The notes under the pieces: model-generated
Told to the model about the DNA's origin: nothing
The model's input: only the letters and a program-made list of their open reading frames with translations
The model's database searches: none
NCBI GenBank assembly: GCA_028292545.1
Contig: JAQGMC010000047.1
Location: forward strand, 1 to 36,865
DNA length: 36,865 bases
Direction of reading: 5' to 3'
Source of the DNA: Paucimonas sp.
GTDB taxonomy: Bacteria; Pseudomonadota; Gammaproteobacteria; Burkholderiales; Burkholderiaceae_D
Shown: piece after piece, positions 15,110 to 22,317 of the stretch
How positions within the stretch are numbered: position 1 is the stretch's first letter
Layout: every line of letters begins with the position of its first letter
Translations under genes and position numbers: made by a program

Positions 15110-16564
15110 ATGAGCAGCCCCGTGCAATTCCAGAACTACATCGCCGGCGAATGGTGCAACAGCGTCACCGGCAAGACTTTTGAAAACCGCAATCCAGCCG
15201 ACAGCAGCGACCTGGTTGGCCTGTTCCAGGCGTCGTCCGCCGCGGACGCTGCGCAAGCGGTGTCTGCCGCCGCTGCCGCCTTCGACGGCTGGAAGAAAAC
15301 CCCGGTCACCAAGCGCGCGAAGATACTGAACGTTGCCGCCGACTGGCTCGAAGCGAATGCGCAATCAATCGCGGCCGAATTGACGCGTGAGGAAGGCAAG
15401 TCGCTGGCACTGGCCAAAGACGAAGTGCTGCGCTCGGCGCAAACACTGCGTTTCTATGCTGTCGAAGGCCAGTCCTTCACCGGCGAAACCTTCCCCCAGG
15501 ACGATCCGGACATGCTGGTCTACACCCAGCGTGAGCCGCTCGGCGTGGTCACTGTCATCGCGCCCTGGAATTTCCCGATATCGATCCCGGCGCGCAAGAT
15601 CGCGCCCGCCCTCATCACCGGCAACACCGTGGTCTTCAAGCCTTCCTCGGACGCGCCGCTGTCGGGCTACCGGTTGGTAGAAGCCCTGGTCCATGCCGGC
15701 TTGCCCAAGGGTGCGCTGAACCTCGTGACTGGGCGCGCCGCCGACATCGGCGCCGCCATTACCGAAGCGCCGCAAGTGCGCGCCATCTCCTTCACTGGCT
15801 CGACCGCCGCCGGGCAGCACATCCACCGCTCGGTGTCGCTGACGACACGCACGCAGATGGAATTGGGCGGCAAGAACCCGCTGATCGTGATGGAAGACGC
15901 GAACCTGGACCAGGCAGTCGAACTGGCGATCAAGGGCGGCTTGTCATTGACCGGCCAGGCTTGCACAGGCACCAGTCGCATTATCGTGATGTCGCAAGTG
16001 AAGGCGGCCTTCACTGAAAAACTGCTGGAAAAAATCAGCTTGCTCAAGATCGGCAACGGCATGACGCCGGGCATGGACCTGGGCCCACTCGCCACGCAAA
16101 AGCAGATGGAAACCGTGCTGTCGTATGTCGCCATCGGCAAGCAGGAAGCCCGCCACCTGGTTGGCGGCGAGCGCCTGACGGGCCCGGCTTACGACAAAGG
16201 CTATTACGTGTCGCCCGCCGTGTTTACCGACGTCACGCAGCAGATGCGCATTGCGCGTGAAGAAATTTTCGGGCCGGTGCTGGCCATCATTGAAGCCAGC
16301 AGCTTCGACGACGCCATGGCCCAAGCCAACGACACGGAATACGGCCTGTCCGCAGCCATTGCCACCGGCAATGCCCGCTACGCCCACCGATTCGCCAGTG
16401 AAATTGAATCGGGCACCGTGAAGATCAACCGCACCACCACCGGCAACCTGGTGAATGCGCCTTTCGGCGGACTGAAGTCGTCGTCGACTTCAACCTTCCG
16501 CGAATCCGGCCGCACGGGGCTTGAGTTTTACAGCCAGATCAAGACCGTCTATCGCGGTTGCTGA
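15110..16564 (+). CDS. Aldehyde dehydrogenase, 2-oxoglutarate-semialdehyde type
   Basis: A 484-residue NAD(P)-dependent aldehyde dehydrogenase. Catalytic residues are present: N154 (PWNFP), general base E251 (MELGGKNP) and nucleophile C285 (TGQACTGTSR). The C-terminal segment with KINRTTTGNLVNAPFGG and SSTSTFRESGR resembles the alpha-ketoglutaric semialdehyde dehydrogenase (YcbD/KGSADH) branch, which oxidises 2,5-dioxopentanoate to 2-oxoglutarate. The branch assignment is from memory of these motifs and is less certain than the family. The start at ATG 15110 fits the family N-terminus (QNYIAGEW); it has no Shine-Dalgarno and lies 71 bases after the HDO gene, beyond a hairpin. It probably oxidises the aldehyde made by the HDO step. 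Confidence 0.9.
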   Translation: MSSPVQFQNYIAGEWCNSVTGKTFENRNPADSSDLVGLFQASSAADAAQAVSAAAAAFDGWKKTPVTKRAKILNVAADWLEANAQSIAAELTREEGKSLALAKDEVLRSAQTLRFYAVEGQSFTGETFPQDDPDMLVYTQREPLGVVTVIAPWNFPISIPARKIAPALITGNTVVFKPSSDAPLSGYRLVEALVHAGLPKGALNLVTGRAADIGAAITEAPQVRAISFTGSTAAGQHIHRSVSLTTRTQMELGGKNPLIVMEDANLDQAVELAIKGGLSLTGQACTGTSRIIVMSQVKAAFTEKLLEKISLLKIGNGMTPGMDLGPLATQKQMETVLSYVAIGKQEARHLVGGERLTGPAYDKGYYVSPAVFTDVTQQMRIAREEIFGPVLAIIEASSFDDAMAQANDTEYGLSAAIATGNARYAHRFASEIESGTVKINRTTTGNLVNAPFGGLKSSSTSTFRESGRTGLEFYSQIKTVYRGC

Positions 16565-16607
16565 TTGCGACCGTGGGCCACATCCACAAGAACAGGAAGA
16601 AAAACGC

Positions 16608-17087
16608 ATGAAACAAAGCATCAAACTGGAACTGAAGGAAGCCCGCCTGATGGTGGCAGCCGCCATCGCCCGGGCGCAGGAAATGGGCGTGCTCGAAACG
16701 GTGTGCATCGTCGACGACGGTGGCTATCCGCTGGCGCTTGAACGCATGGATGGCGCGCGCATCACCGGCCCGCAGATCGCCTGGAACAAGGCTTTCACTG
16801 CCGCCGGCCACAAGCGCTCGACGCATTTGTTCAATACCCTGCCGAATGGCCCCGCCCTGCCCGGCAATGAAGCCTTCGGCATCCAGTGGAGCTTCGATGG
16901 CAAGTTTGCGATTTTCGTCGGCGGCTACCCGATCGTGGTAAACGGCGAAGTGATCGGCGGCGTTGGCCTGTCCGGCGGCAATGGCGAACAGGACACGGCT
17001 TGCGGCGTGGCCGCGCTGCAGGCACTGCAGGATGCGCTGGCTGGCGCCGGCTTCGATGTGATGGTTGCAGCCGACATCAAGAAATAG
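16608..17087 (+). CDS. GlcG/HbpS-like DUF336 protein
   Basis: A 159-residue protein of the DUF336 (haem-degrading/GlcG/HbpS) family. The N-terminal helix with ARLMVAAAIARAQEMG and the strand VCIVDDGGYPLALERMDGA are typical, as are the GGYPIVVNGEVIGGVGLSGG segment and the final helix. No signal peptide is seen. Members are found in many oxidative catabolic clusters. Some bind haem or cobalamin, and for most the role is unknown. An AGGAAG ribosome site lies about 10 bases before the ATG. It sits 43 bases after the aldehyde dehydrogenase and 22 bases before the reductase, so it is in the same operon. Confidence 0.88.
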   Translation: MKQSIKLELKEARLMVAAAIARAQEMGVLETVCIVDDGGYPLALERMDGARITGPQIAWNKAFTAAGHKRSTHLFNTLPNGPALPGNEAFGIQWSFDGKFAIFVGGYPIVVNGEVIGGVGLSGGNGEQDTACGVAALQALQDALAGAGFDVMVAADIKK

Positions 17088-17109
17088 TCGGGCTTAAATA
17101 ATCACGCTT

Positions 17110-18120
17110 ATGGCATTCCAGGCAAGGATCGAAGGCGGCGCAAGCTTCGAAATCGGGAACGGTGAAACGGTGCTGGAAGCCGGGTTGCGCGCCGGTCTCG
17201 ACCTGCCGCATGATTGCCGCATGGGTGGCTGCGGCACCTGCCGCATGCGCGTGCTGCAAGGCACTGTCGCCTATGACGAACAACCCTTTGGCCTGGCGCC
17301 GGAGGAAGCGCAACAAGGTTACGCATTGGCCTGCCAGGCGCGCCCCTGCTCCGACCTGGTCCTGATGCCGGCTGCAAGCGGCGCCGACCTGCCACCGGCG
17401 CAGCGCACAACCGCCAGCATCAAATCCGTGACGGCCGTCACCGGCAACGTGCTGCACCTCGTATTGGAAACGCCCCAGGCCGTGGCCTACCTGCCGGGGC
17501 AATACATGGACATACACCTGGCCGATGGCAACGTGCGCAGTTTTTCAATGGCATCCGCGCCGGCGGGATGCCAGCTCGATTTTCATGTCCGGCGCGTGCC
17601 TGGTGGCCAGTTCACCGAGCGCCAGCTGCTGCAAGCCAGTGCCGGCATGCAGCTCGAGGTGGAATTGCCGCTCGGCGCCTTCCGCCTGCATCATGAGGAT
17701 TACCGGCCACTGTTGATGGTGGCCACCGGAACCGGCATTGCCCCCATACGCGCGATGCTCGAGTCGCTGCTGGACGATGGCGATTGCCCACCGGTCTGGC
17801 TGTATTGGGGCATGCGCAGTGAAGCCGAGCTTTGGCTGGCAGATGAATTCGCGTCCTGGCGCGACCGGCTCTATGAATTCCAGTTCATTCCGGTATTGTC
17901 GCGCGCCGGCTCGCAATGGCAAGGCCGGCGTGGCCATGTGCAGGATGCAATCGCGCAGGATTTCACTGACTTGTCCGAGCATGCGATCTACCTGTGCGGC
18001 GCGCCGGAAATGATCCGGCAAGCCAAAGGCGCATTCATCGGGCGCGGCGCGGATGCCGATTTTATTTACGCCGACAGTTTCAATTTCGCCCATCAGGTGG
18101 AAGCGAAGAAGGTCGCTTGA
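17110..18120 (+). CDS. Ferredoxin-fused FAD/NAD(P)H reductase
   Basis: A 336-residue electron-transfer protein with three domains in order. A plant-type [2Fe-2S] domain occupies about 1-90 (C36, C41, C44, C75). An FAD domain follows (R143-S-F-S, with GQYMD before it). The last is an NAD(P)H domain (GTGIAP at 207-212, CGAPEM at 296-301). This is the layout of phenol hydroxylase reductase and AscD-like reductases. It takes electrons from NAD(P)H and hands them to an oxygenase or to separate ferredoxins. No Rieske or multicomponent monooxygenase is in the window, so the likely acceptor is the HDO protein, perhaps through the two ferredoxins downstream. The ATG at 17110 is 22 bases after the DUF336 gene. 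Confidence 0.92.
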   Translation: MAFQARIEGGASFEIGNGETVLEAGLRAGLDLPHDCRMGGCGTCRMRVLQGTVAYDEQPFGLAPEEAQQGYALACQARPCSDLVLMPAASGADLPPAQRTTASIKSVTAVTGNVLHLVLETPQAVAYLPGQYMDIHLADGNVRSFSMASAPAGCQLDFHVRRVPGGQFTERQLLQASAGMQLEVELPLGAFRLHHEDYRPLLMVATGTGIAPIRAMLESLLDDGDCPPVWLYWGMRSEAELWLADEFASWRDRLYEFQFIPVLSRAGSQWQGRRGHVQDAIAQDFTDLSEHAIYLCGAPEMIRQAKGAFIGRGADADFIYADSFNFAHQVEAKKVA

Positions 18121-18163
18121 GTCCGGCCACAATACCGGACGCAGACGAGCAAACAAGGAAAGC

Positions 18164-18502
18164 ATGCCCAAGGTTATATTGCACAAGAACGGCGAAGCCC
18201 ACGCCGGCGAAATCAAGGATAACGGCAACCTGGTGGTCAGCGCCGGCATCAAGAAGTTTCCATTTCCGCACCTGGACTATGGCTGCGGCATGGGCAAGTG
18301 CGCAAAATGCGCATGCATCGTGCGCCAGGGCGGCGAGCACCTGCCCGCGCCAAACTGGAAAGAGAAAAAACAGCTTGGCGGTTTCCTTGACCAGGGATAC
18401 CGCCTGGCTTGCCAATTGTGGCTCACGCATGACATCGAGTTGAGCCAGGACGGTATCGATCCCATGCTGGCCACGCAAGCCGCGCAGGCCACAACCAAAT
18501 GA
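18164..18502 (+). CDS. [2Fe-2S] ferredoxin, first copy
   Basis: A 112-residue plant/adrenodoxin-fold ferredoxin. The cluster ligands are C41, C46, C49 and C83 (CxxxxCxxC, then a distant Cys in LACQL). An additional Cys at 51 lies two residues after the third ligand. A short Asn/Gly-rich N-terminus (VILHKNGEAHAGEIKDNGNL) precedes the cluster. The start at ATG 18164 follows an AAGGAA ribosome site; upstream in-frame codons lie inside the reductase gene. It sits 43 bases after the reductase and 43 bases before the 99-residue protein. It is probably an electron carrier dedicated to this cluster. Confidence 0.9.
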   Translation: MPKVILHKNGEAHAGEIKDNGNLVVSAGIKKFPFPHLDYGCGMGKCAKCACIVRQGGEHLPAPNWKEKKQLGGFLDQGYRLACQLWLTHDIELSQDGIDPMLATQAAQATTK

Positions 18503-18545
18503 TGCGCACCGCCGCAAGCGGCGAGCCGCGCAGGAAAGAACGAGC

Positions 18546-18845
18546 ATGTATGTAATCCTGACCAGCAAGCCCGGTGAGTTCCGCACCGAAGCGGCACAGC
18601 CAGGCGACCTGCAGCCGCAGGAAGCATGGGACTACCTGTTTTGCGGCCGCCGCAAAGCGCATTACATGATTGCCGAAATCCGGCAAGAGGTGAAAGTGAA
18701 AGTGATTGATGAAACTGGATCGGCCGGCATCAACCTGGTGCCGACGAAATTTTTGCCGCGCTTTGCCAGCATTGAGCAAGCGCGCGCCGAATTGCAAGCC
18801 TTGACGCGCTTCGGCAGCCTCGATACCCAGCTGGTGCCGGCATGA
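18546..18845 (+). CDS. Unrecognised 99-residue protein between two ferredoxins
   Basis: A 99-residue protein that I do not recognise. It is soluble, with alternating strand-like segments (MYVILTSKPGEF, HYMIAEIRQEVKVKVIDE) and a C-terminal helical part (FASIEQARAELQALTRFG). It has one Cys (in YLFCGRRKA), which is too few to hold an iron-sulfur cluster alone. An AGGAAAG ribosome site precedes the ATG, and the stop overlaps the start of the next ferredoxin (ATGA), so the two are translationally coupled. Its position between two ferredoxins suggests an accessory or coupling protein for the oxygenase system. Codon use matches its neighbours, so it is very likely a real gene. Confidence 0.85.
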   Translation: MYVILTSKPGEFRTEAAQPGDLQPQEAWDYLFCGRRKAHYMIAEIRQEVKVKVIDETGSAGINLVPTKFLPRFASIEQARAELQALTRFGSLDTQLVPA

Positions 18846-19204
18846 GCGAATCCGATATCCCGCAAGCCAGCCCGGCCGCGGCCGCGCCGGCGGCTGAAAA
18901 GCCGATGGTGGAAGTCACCTTCGTCACCAACGGTGGCAAGGTTGTGCAGGCGACAGAGAACAGCAACCTGCTGCGCATTTCCTTGCGCGAGAAAGGCGGC
19001 ATTCCGTTCAAGTGCGGCGGCGGCTTGTGCGGCACCTGTCGCTGCATGATTGAAGCCGGCCGCGACAACCTTGATGCCGTCAAGGACAAGGAACGCAGGC
19101 ACCTGAACGAGGACGACCTGGCCCAGGGCTACCGGATGGCGTGCCAGACTTTTGTGGTCAAGGGCGCGGTCAGCGTATCGTGGAATCCGGTCGTCAAGCG
19201 CTGA
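18842..19204 (+). CDS. [2Fe-2S] ferredoxin, second copy
   Basis: A 120-residue ferredoxin. The ligands are C58, C63, C66 and C101 (KCGGGLCGTCRC and MACQT). The first 20 residues are an Ala/Pro-rich tail not needed for the fold. It differs clearly from the first ferredoxin, so the pair is not a recent duplication. Its start overlaps the stop of the preceding small protein. It is the last gene before a hairpin and a 127-base gap. Together with the reductase domain it makes three [2Fe-2S] centres in one operon, an unusually long relay. Confidence 0.9.
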   Translation: MSESDIPQASPAAAAPAAEKPMVEVTFVTNGGKVVQATENSNLLRISLREKGGIPFKCGGGLCGTCRCMIEAGRDNLDAVKDKERRHLNEDDLAQGYRMACQTFVVKGAVSVSWNPVVKR

Positions 19205-19212
19205 GCCGCTGC

Positions 19213-19248
19213 CGGACCTGCGCGCCTTTAGCGCTGGGCGCGGGTCCG
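19213..19248 (+). terminator. GC-rich hairpin after the ferredoxin operon
   Basis: CGGACC and CGCGCC (19213-19226, two-base bulge) pair with GGCGCGGGTCCG (19237-19248), giving a 12-bp interrupted stem just after the ferredoxin stop. There is no T-run, so it could be a weak terminator or an attenuator before the exporter gene. Confidence 0.45.
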
Positions 19249-19331
19249 CAGTACACTCCCGGCTGGCTTGGCTTGCTGCCCCTGTGCCAGGCAAGCCTTT
19301 TTGCGTTTCCCCGCCCTATCTCCCCGACTGC

Positions 19332-20069
19332 ATGGACTATCCCGCCGCAACCCTCGTATTCATCGCCCTGATCTTCACCCTCGCCGGCATGGTGAAGGGC
19401 ATCATTGGCCTGGGCTTGCCGACGATTGCGATCGGCCTTCTCACACTGCGCATCGGCACGCCCGAAGCAGTGGCGCTGCTGGTCATGCCGACCATTATCA
19501 CCAACCTGTGGCAGTTGTTTGCCGGGCCGCGCTTCCTGCATCTGTTGCGCCGTTTCCTGACCTTGATGGCCGGCCTGGCGGTGGGCGCCTTCATCGGCGT
19601 GCGCCTGCTGGTCGACGGCGAATTCGCGACCGTGATGTTGGGGCTGGTGCTGGCGGGTTATGGCGTGCTCGGCCTGTCGAAGGCGCAATTCACGGTGTCG
19701 CCGCGCTGGGAAGGACGCCTGTCGCCGCTGATTGGCGTCGTCACAGGCATCCTGTACGGCTCGACCGGACTGGGCGTGAGCTCAGTGCCCTATGTCAGCG
19801 CGCTGGGCTTGTCCAAGGATGAATTGATACAGGCGATGGGCCTGCTGTTTTCAATGATGTCGCTGACCATGGCGCTGGCCCTGGCTTTCGCCGGCAAGTT
19901 CGAACCGGGCGTGGCCGGCATGTCGATCGCGGCGCTGGTGCCAGCCATGCTGGGCATGACCCTGGGGCAGAAATTACGCGACCGGATAGATGCCGCGCTG
20001 TTTCGGAAGATTTTTTTCTGGTCGATGGTGGCGCTGGGCATCTACACGGCCATCCACGGCTTGAAGTGA
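19332..20069 (+). CDS. TauE/SafE-family membrane exporter
   Basis: A 245-residue polytopic membrane protein of the TauE/SafE (sulfite/organosulfonate export) family. Signs are the N-terminal VKGIIGLGLPTIAIGLL repeat, its partner VTGILYGSTGLGVSSVPYVSALGL, and seven to eight hydrophobic helices. The start at ATG 19332 gives the usual length. A longer in-frame reading begins in non-homologous sequence. It is in the same direction as the ferredoxin operon, 127 bases away. Members export sulfite, sulfoacetate or other small anions, so it may remove an end product of the pathway, or an inorganic ion if the substrate is a sulfonate. That link is inference. Confidence 0.88.
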   Translation: MDYPAATLVFIALIFTLAGMVKGIIGLGLPTIAIGLLTLRIGTPEAVALLVMPTIITNLWQLFAGPRFLHLLRRFLTLMAGLAVGAFIGVRLLVDGEFATVMLGLVLAGYGVLGLSKAQFTVSPRWEGRLSPLIGVVTGILYGSTGLGVSSVPYVSALGLSKDELIQAMGLLFSMMSLTMALALAFAGKFEPGVAGMSIAALVPAMLGMTLGQKLRDRIDAALFRKIFFWSMVALGIYTAIHGLK

Positions 20070-20145
20070 AGCGCCGAAGCGGCATGGTTGGTCGTCATGG
20101 GACGCCAAACCTGCCGTATTTGCATGGCCGCCAGCGCGGCCGGCC

Positions 20146-21240
20146 TTAACCTTGGCGGGCGAGGACCCGGCTGGTGGCCAGTGGTCGGGTGCCTTCCAGC
20201 CATTTGCGCACGCGGGCTGCATCTGCCACGCGCGACAGCTTCCCTTTTGAATCCAGGAAGACCATCACCAGCGGCCGCCCTTCGATGCGGGTCTGCATCA
20301 CCATGCAACGCCCGGCTTCGGAGATATAGCCCGTCTTTTGCAAGCCAATCTCCCAATCGGAATGCTCGACCAGGTAATTCGAAGTCTTGTAGTGCAGCGT
20401 GCCGCCCGTGCCCGGCTCAACCGTATAGCGGGTATTGGTTGAATACTGGCGAATCACAGGATGCTGGTAAGCGGCGACAACCAGCTTGGCCAGGTCGCGT
20501 GCGCTCGACACATTCCCGCTCGACAGCCCGGTGGAATCGACATAGCGGGTGCTGGTCATGCCCAACTGGCGCGCCTTGGCATTCATGGCCGCAACGAAGG
20601 CTTGCAAGCCGCCAGGATAATGACGTCCCAGCGCCGAAGCAGCACGATTTTCGGAACTCATCAGCGCAATGTGCAGCATGTCCGCACGCACCAACTGCGA
20701 CCCCACGCGCAGGCGCGAATGGCTGAATTTTTCGCGGTCGACGTCGGCTTCGGTTACGCTCAGCACTTCATCCATGCCCTGGTTGGATTCAACCACGACC
20801 AGGCTCGTCATCAGCTTGGTGATGGAAGCAATCGGCAGTGCAACCGATGAATTTTTCTCGAACAGCAATTCGCCCGTGTTCTGGTCCATGACCAGCGCAA
20901 CATTGGATTTCAGGTCAAGCGGGTCGGGCGTGCGATGCAGGCCGGCCAGGTCGCCTGCCGTCGGATGCATGGCTGCCTGTGCCGCTGGCGAATAAGCGAC
21001 GCGCTGGTAGCCGCCTTTGCGCGCCGCTCCACGCGCGGGCGCTGCTGCTGCCAATTGTGCTTTCTGTCGCTTGTGATGTTTGGCGGCGCGCGCCGGTTTG
21101 CCAGCCTTGGCCTTCTTGGCCGCAGCCTTCTGTTTTGCAGAACGCGCGCTTTGGGCGGAAGTGTCGGCGGAATGGGCGACGGGCGTGATGACTGCCAGGG
21201 CCAGAAATGAAAAAAGCACGCCTAGTGCCGACTTGAGCAT
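20146..21240 (-). CDS. pbpG: D-alanyl-D-alanine endopeptidase (PBP7-like)
   Basis: A 364-residue periplasmic low-molecular-weight penicillin-binding protein that cuts D-Ala-mDAP cross-links in peptidoglycan. The signal peptide covers about 1-24 (cut after AHSA). The active-site motifs are SITK (139-142), SEN (196-198) and KTG (302-304), and the PBP7/8 pattern HPVIRQYSTNTRY is present. Between the signal peptide and the catalytic domain lies an unusual stretch (about 26-75) very rich in Lys, Ala and Arg, resembling a histone-like tail, which may bind the wall or phospholipid. The start has a GGGGGAG ribosome site. It is monocistronic with its own promoter. Confidence 0.93.
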   Translation of the reverse strand: MLKSALGVLFSFLALAVITPVAHSADTSAQSARSAKQKAAAKKAKAGKPARAAKHHKRQKAQLAAAAPARGAARKGGYQRVAYSPAAQAAMHPTAGDLAGLHRTPDPLDLKSNVALVMDQNTGELLFEKNSSVALPIASITKLMTSLVVVESNQGMDEVLSVTEADVDREKFSHSRLRVGSQLVRADMLHIALMSSENRAASALGRHYPGGLQAFVAAMNAKARQLGMTSTRYVDSTGLSSGNVSSARDLAKLVVAAYQHPVIRQYSTNTRYTVEPGTGGTLHYKTSNYLVEHSDWEIGLQKTGYISEAGRCMVMQTRIEGRPLVMVFLDSKGKLSRVADAARVRKWLEGTRPLATSRVLARQG

Positions 21241-21280
21241 CTTGTTACTCCCCCGAATTGATGCCTGGAATTAAGCTTGC

Positions 21281-21308
21281 AGTGTAGCAAAAAGATGAAA
21301 ATCTGCAA
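21281..21308 (-). promoter_or_regulatory. Sigma-70 promoter of pbpG
   Basis: On the minus strand TTGCAG (21303-21308) and TACACT (21281-21286) are 16 bases apart. The predicted transcript leader is about 35 bases. Confidence 0.65.
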
Positions 21309-21554
21309 GAGAATGAGGGAGTTAGCGCATGGAATTAATTAGCTTTCTTACAGGTAATCAAAGAAAGCGTGGAACCTTTGCGACATGTGGACGAATGTTT
21401 ATCGGTCGCAAATCTCCTGCTTATGGGGAAGGCAAAATGGCCGGTTACCTGCTTCCGGCTCCGGGATCGCGGGGGCTGGCGCCTGGAACCGGGCATGCGA
21501 AAGCCCGCGAGCAGTCACTCGCGGACCCTGCAAATCGGGCACGGCTTTGGGGAA
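21309..21554. other. Gene-free spacer between pbpG and the nitroreductase gene
   Basis: Together with the pbpG promoter this makes a 314-base gap. A 7-bp stem (CCGCGAG at 21505-21511, CTCGCGG at 21518-21524) with a 6-base loop lies about 30 bases beyond the nitroreductase stop. It has no T-run but may end that operon. Short open frames here overlap the nitroreductase gene in antisense and are not supported. Confidence 0.5.
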
Positions 21555-22253
21555 TCAGTCGAGAAAGCGGGCGAAGCTTGAAACCGGGTCGCGCTCGGTC
21601 ACCAGGCTGTTTTCAACCTTCGAATCGTCGGCAAAACCGAGCGACATGCCGCACACGACGGCTTCATTGTCGGGCAACTGCAATTCGCTGCGGATGACGC
21701 GGTGGTAATGCGTGAATGCAGCCTGGGGACAGGTGTCGAGCCCGCGCCCGCGCGCGGCGACCATGATGTTTTCCAGGAACATGCCATAGTCGAGCCAGCT
21801 ACCCTGCTCGAGTACGCGGTCGATCGTGAATATCATGCCGACTGGCGCGTCGAAGAAGCGGTAGTTGCGCGCATGCTGCTCGCGCATGCCTGCCTTGTTA
21901 TCGCGCGTAAGCTGCAGCAGCGCATACAAATCCCAGCCGACCTTGCGTCGCCGGTCTATATAAGGCGACACCCACTTCTCCGGATAGTAGTGGTATTCCT
22001 CCTTGTGCTGCGCCGCCTTGGCCGGGTCGAGATAGACGTCCAGCAGCGCGCGCGACAGGCGTTCGCGGCTGGCGCCGGTCAGCACATACACTTTCCAGGG
22101 CTGGGTGTTGGTGCCAGATGGCGCCCGCGACGCCACTTCCAGGATGGCTTCAATGTCTTCCCGCGCCACCGGGGTGGGCAGGAAAGCGCGGATCGAGCGG
22201 CGCGACAGGATCGCGTCGTCGACGATTTTCTGGCTCTGGCTTTCAATCATCAT
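21555..22253 (-). CDS. Nitroreductase-family FMN oxidoreductase
   Basis: A 232-residue flavoprotein of the nitroreductase family. The FMN-phosphate segment RRSIRAFLPTPV (about 18-29) and RAPSGTNTQPWKVYVLTG (about 43-60) are typical, and a C-terminal G-rich loop (CGMSLGFAD) completes the flavin site. The family reduces nitro groups, quinones or enones with NAD(P)H; the substrate is not deducible. It is the last gene of a probable three-gene minus-strand operon (HDAC-like, EamA transporter, nitroreductase), 64 bases after the EamA gene. Two consecutive ATG codons are available at the start. Confidence 0.9.
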   Translation of the reverse strand: MMIESQSQKIVDDAILSRRSIRAFLPTPVAREDIEAILEVASRAPSGTNTQPWKVYVLTGASRERLSRALLDVYLDPAKAAQHKEEYHYYPEKWVSPYIDRRRKVGWDLYALLQLTRDNKAGMREQHARNYRFFDAPVGMIFTIDRVLEQGSWLDYGMFLENIMVAARGRGLDTCPQAAFTHYHRVIRSELQLPDNEAVVCGMSLGFADDSKVENSLVTERDPVSSFARFLD

Positions 22254-22317
22254 TCATTCCTGTTTCAAATTATGCAGGGTTGGCCGCGGCGGCGGGGCCG
22301 CGCTTCGTGCCTTCATT

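Noticed and set aside
18503..18545. Small hairpin (CGCCGC / GCGGCG) between the first ferredoxin and the 99-residue protein
   Set aside because: The loop would be only two to four bases and the sequence overlaps the spacer before a ribosome site; too weak to call.
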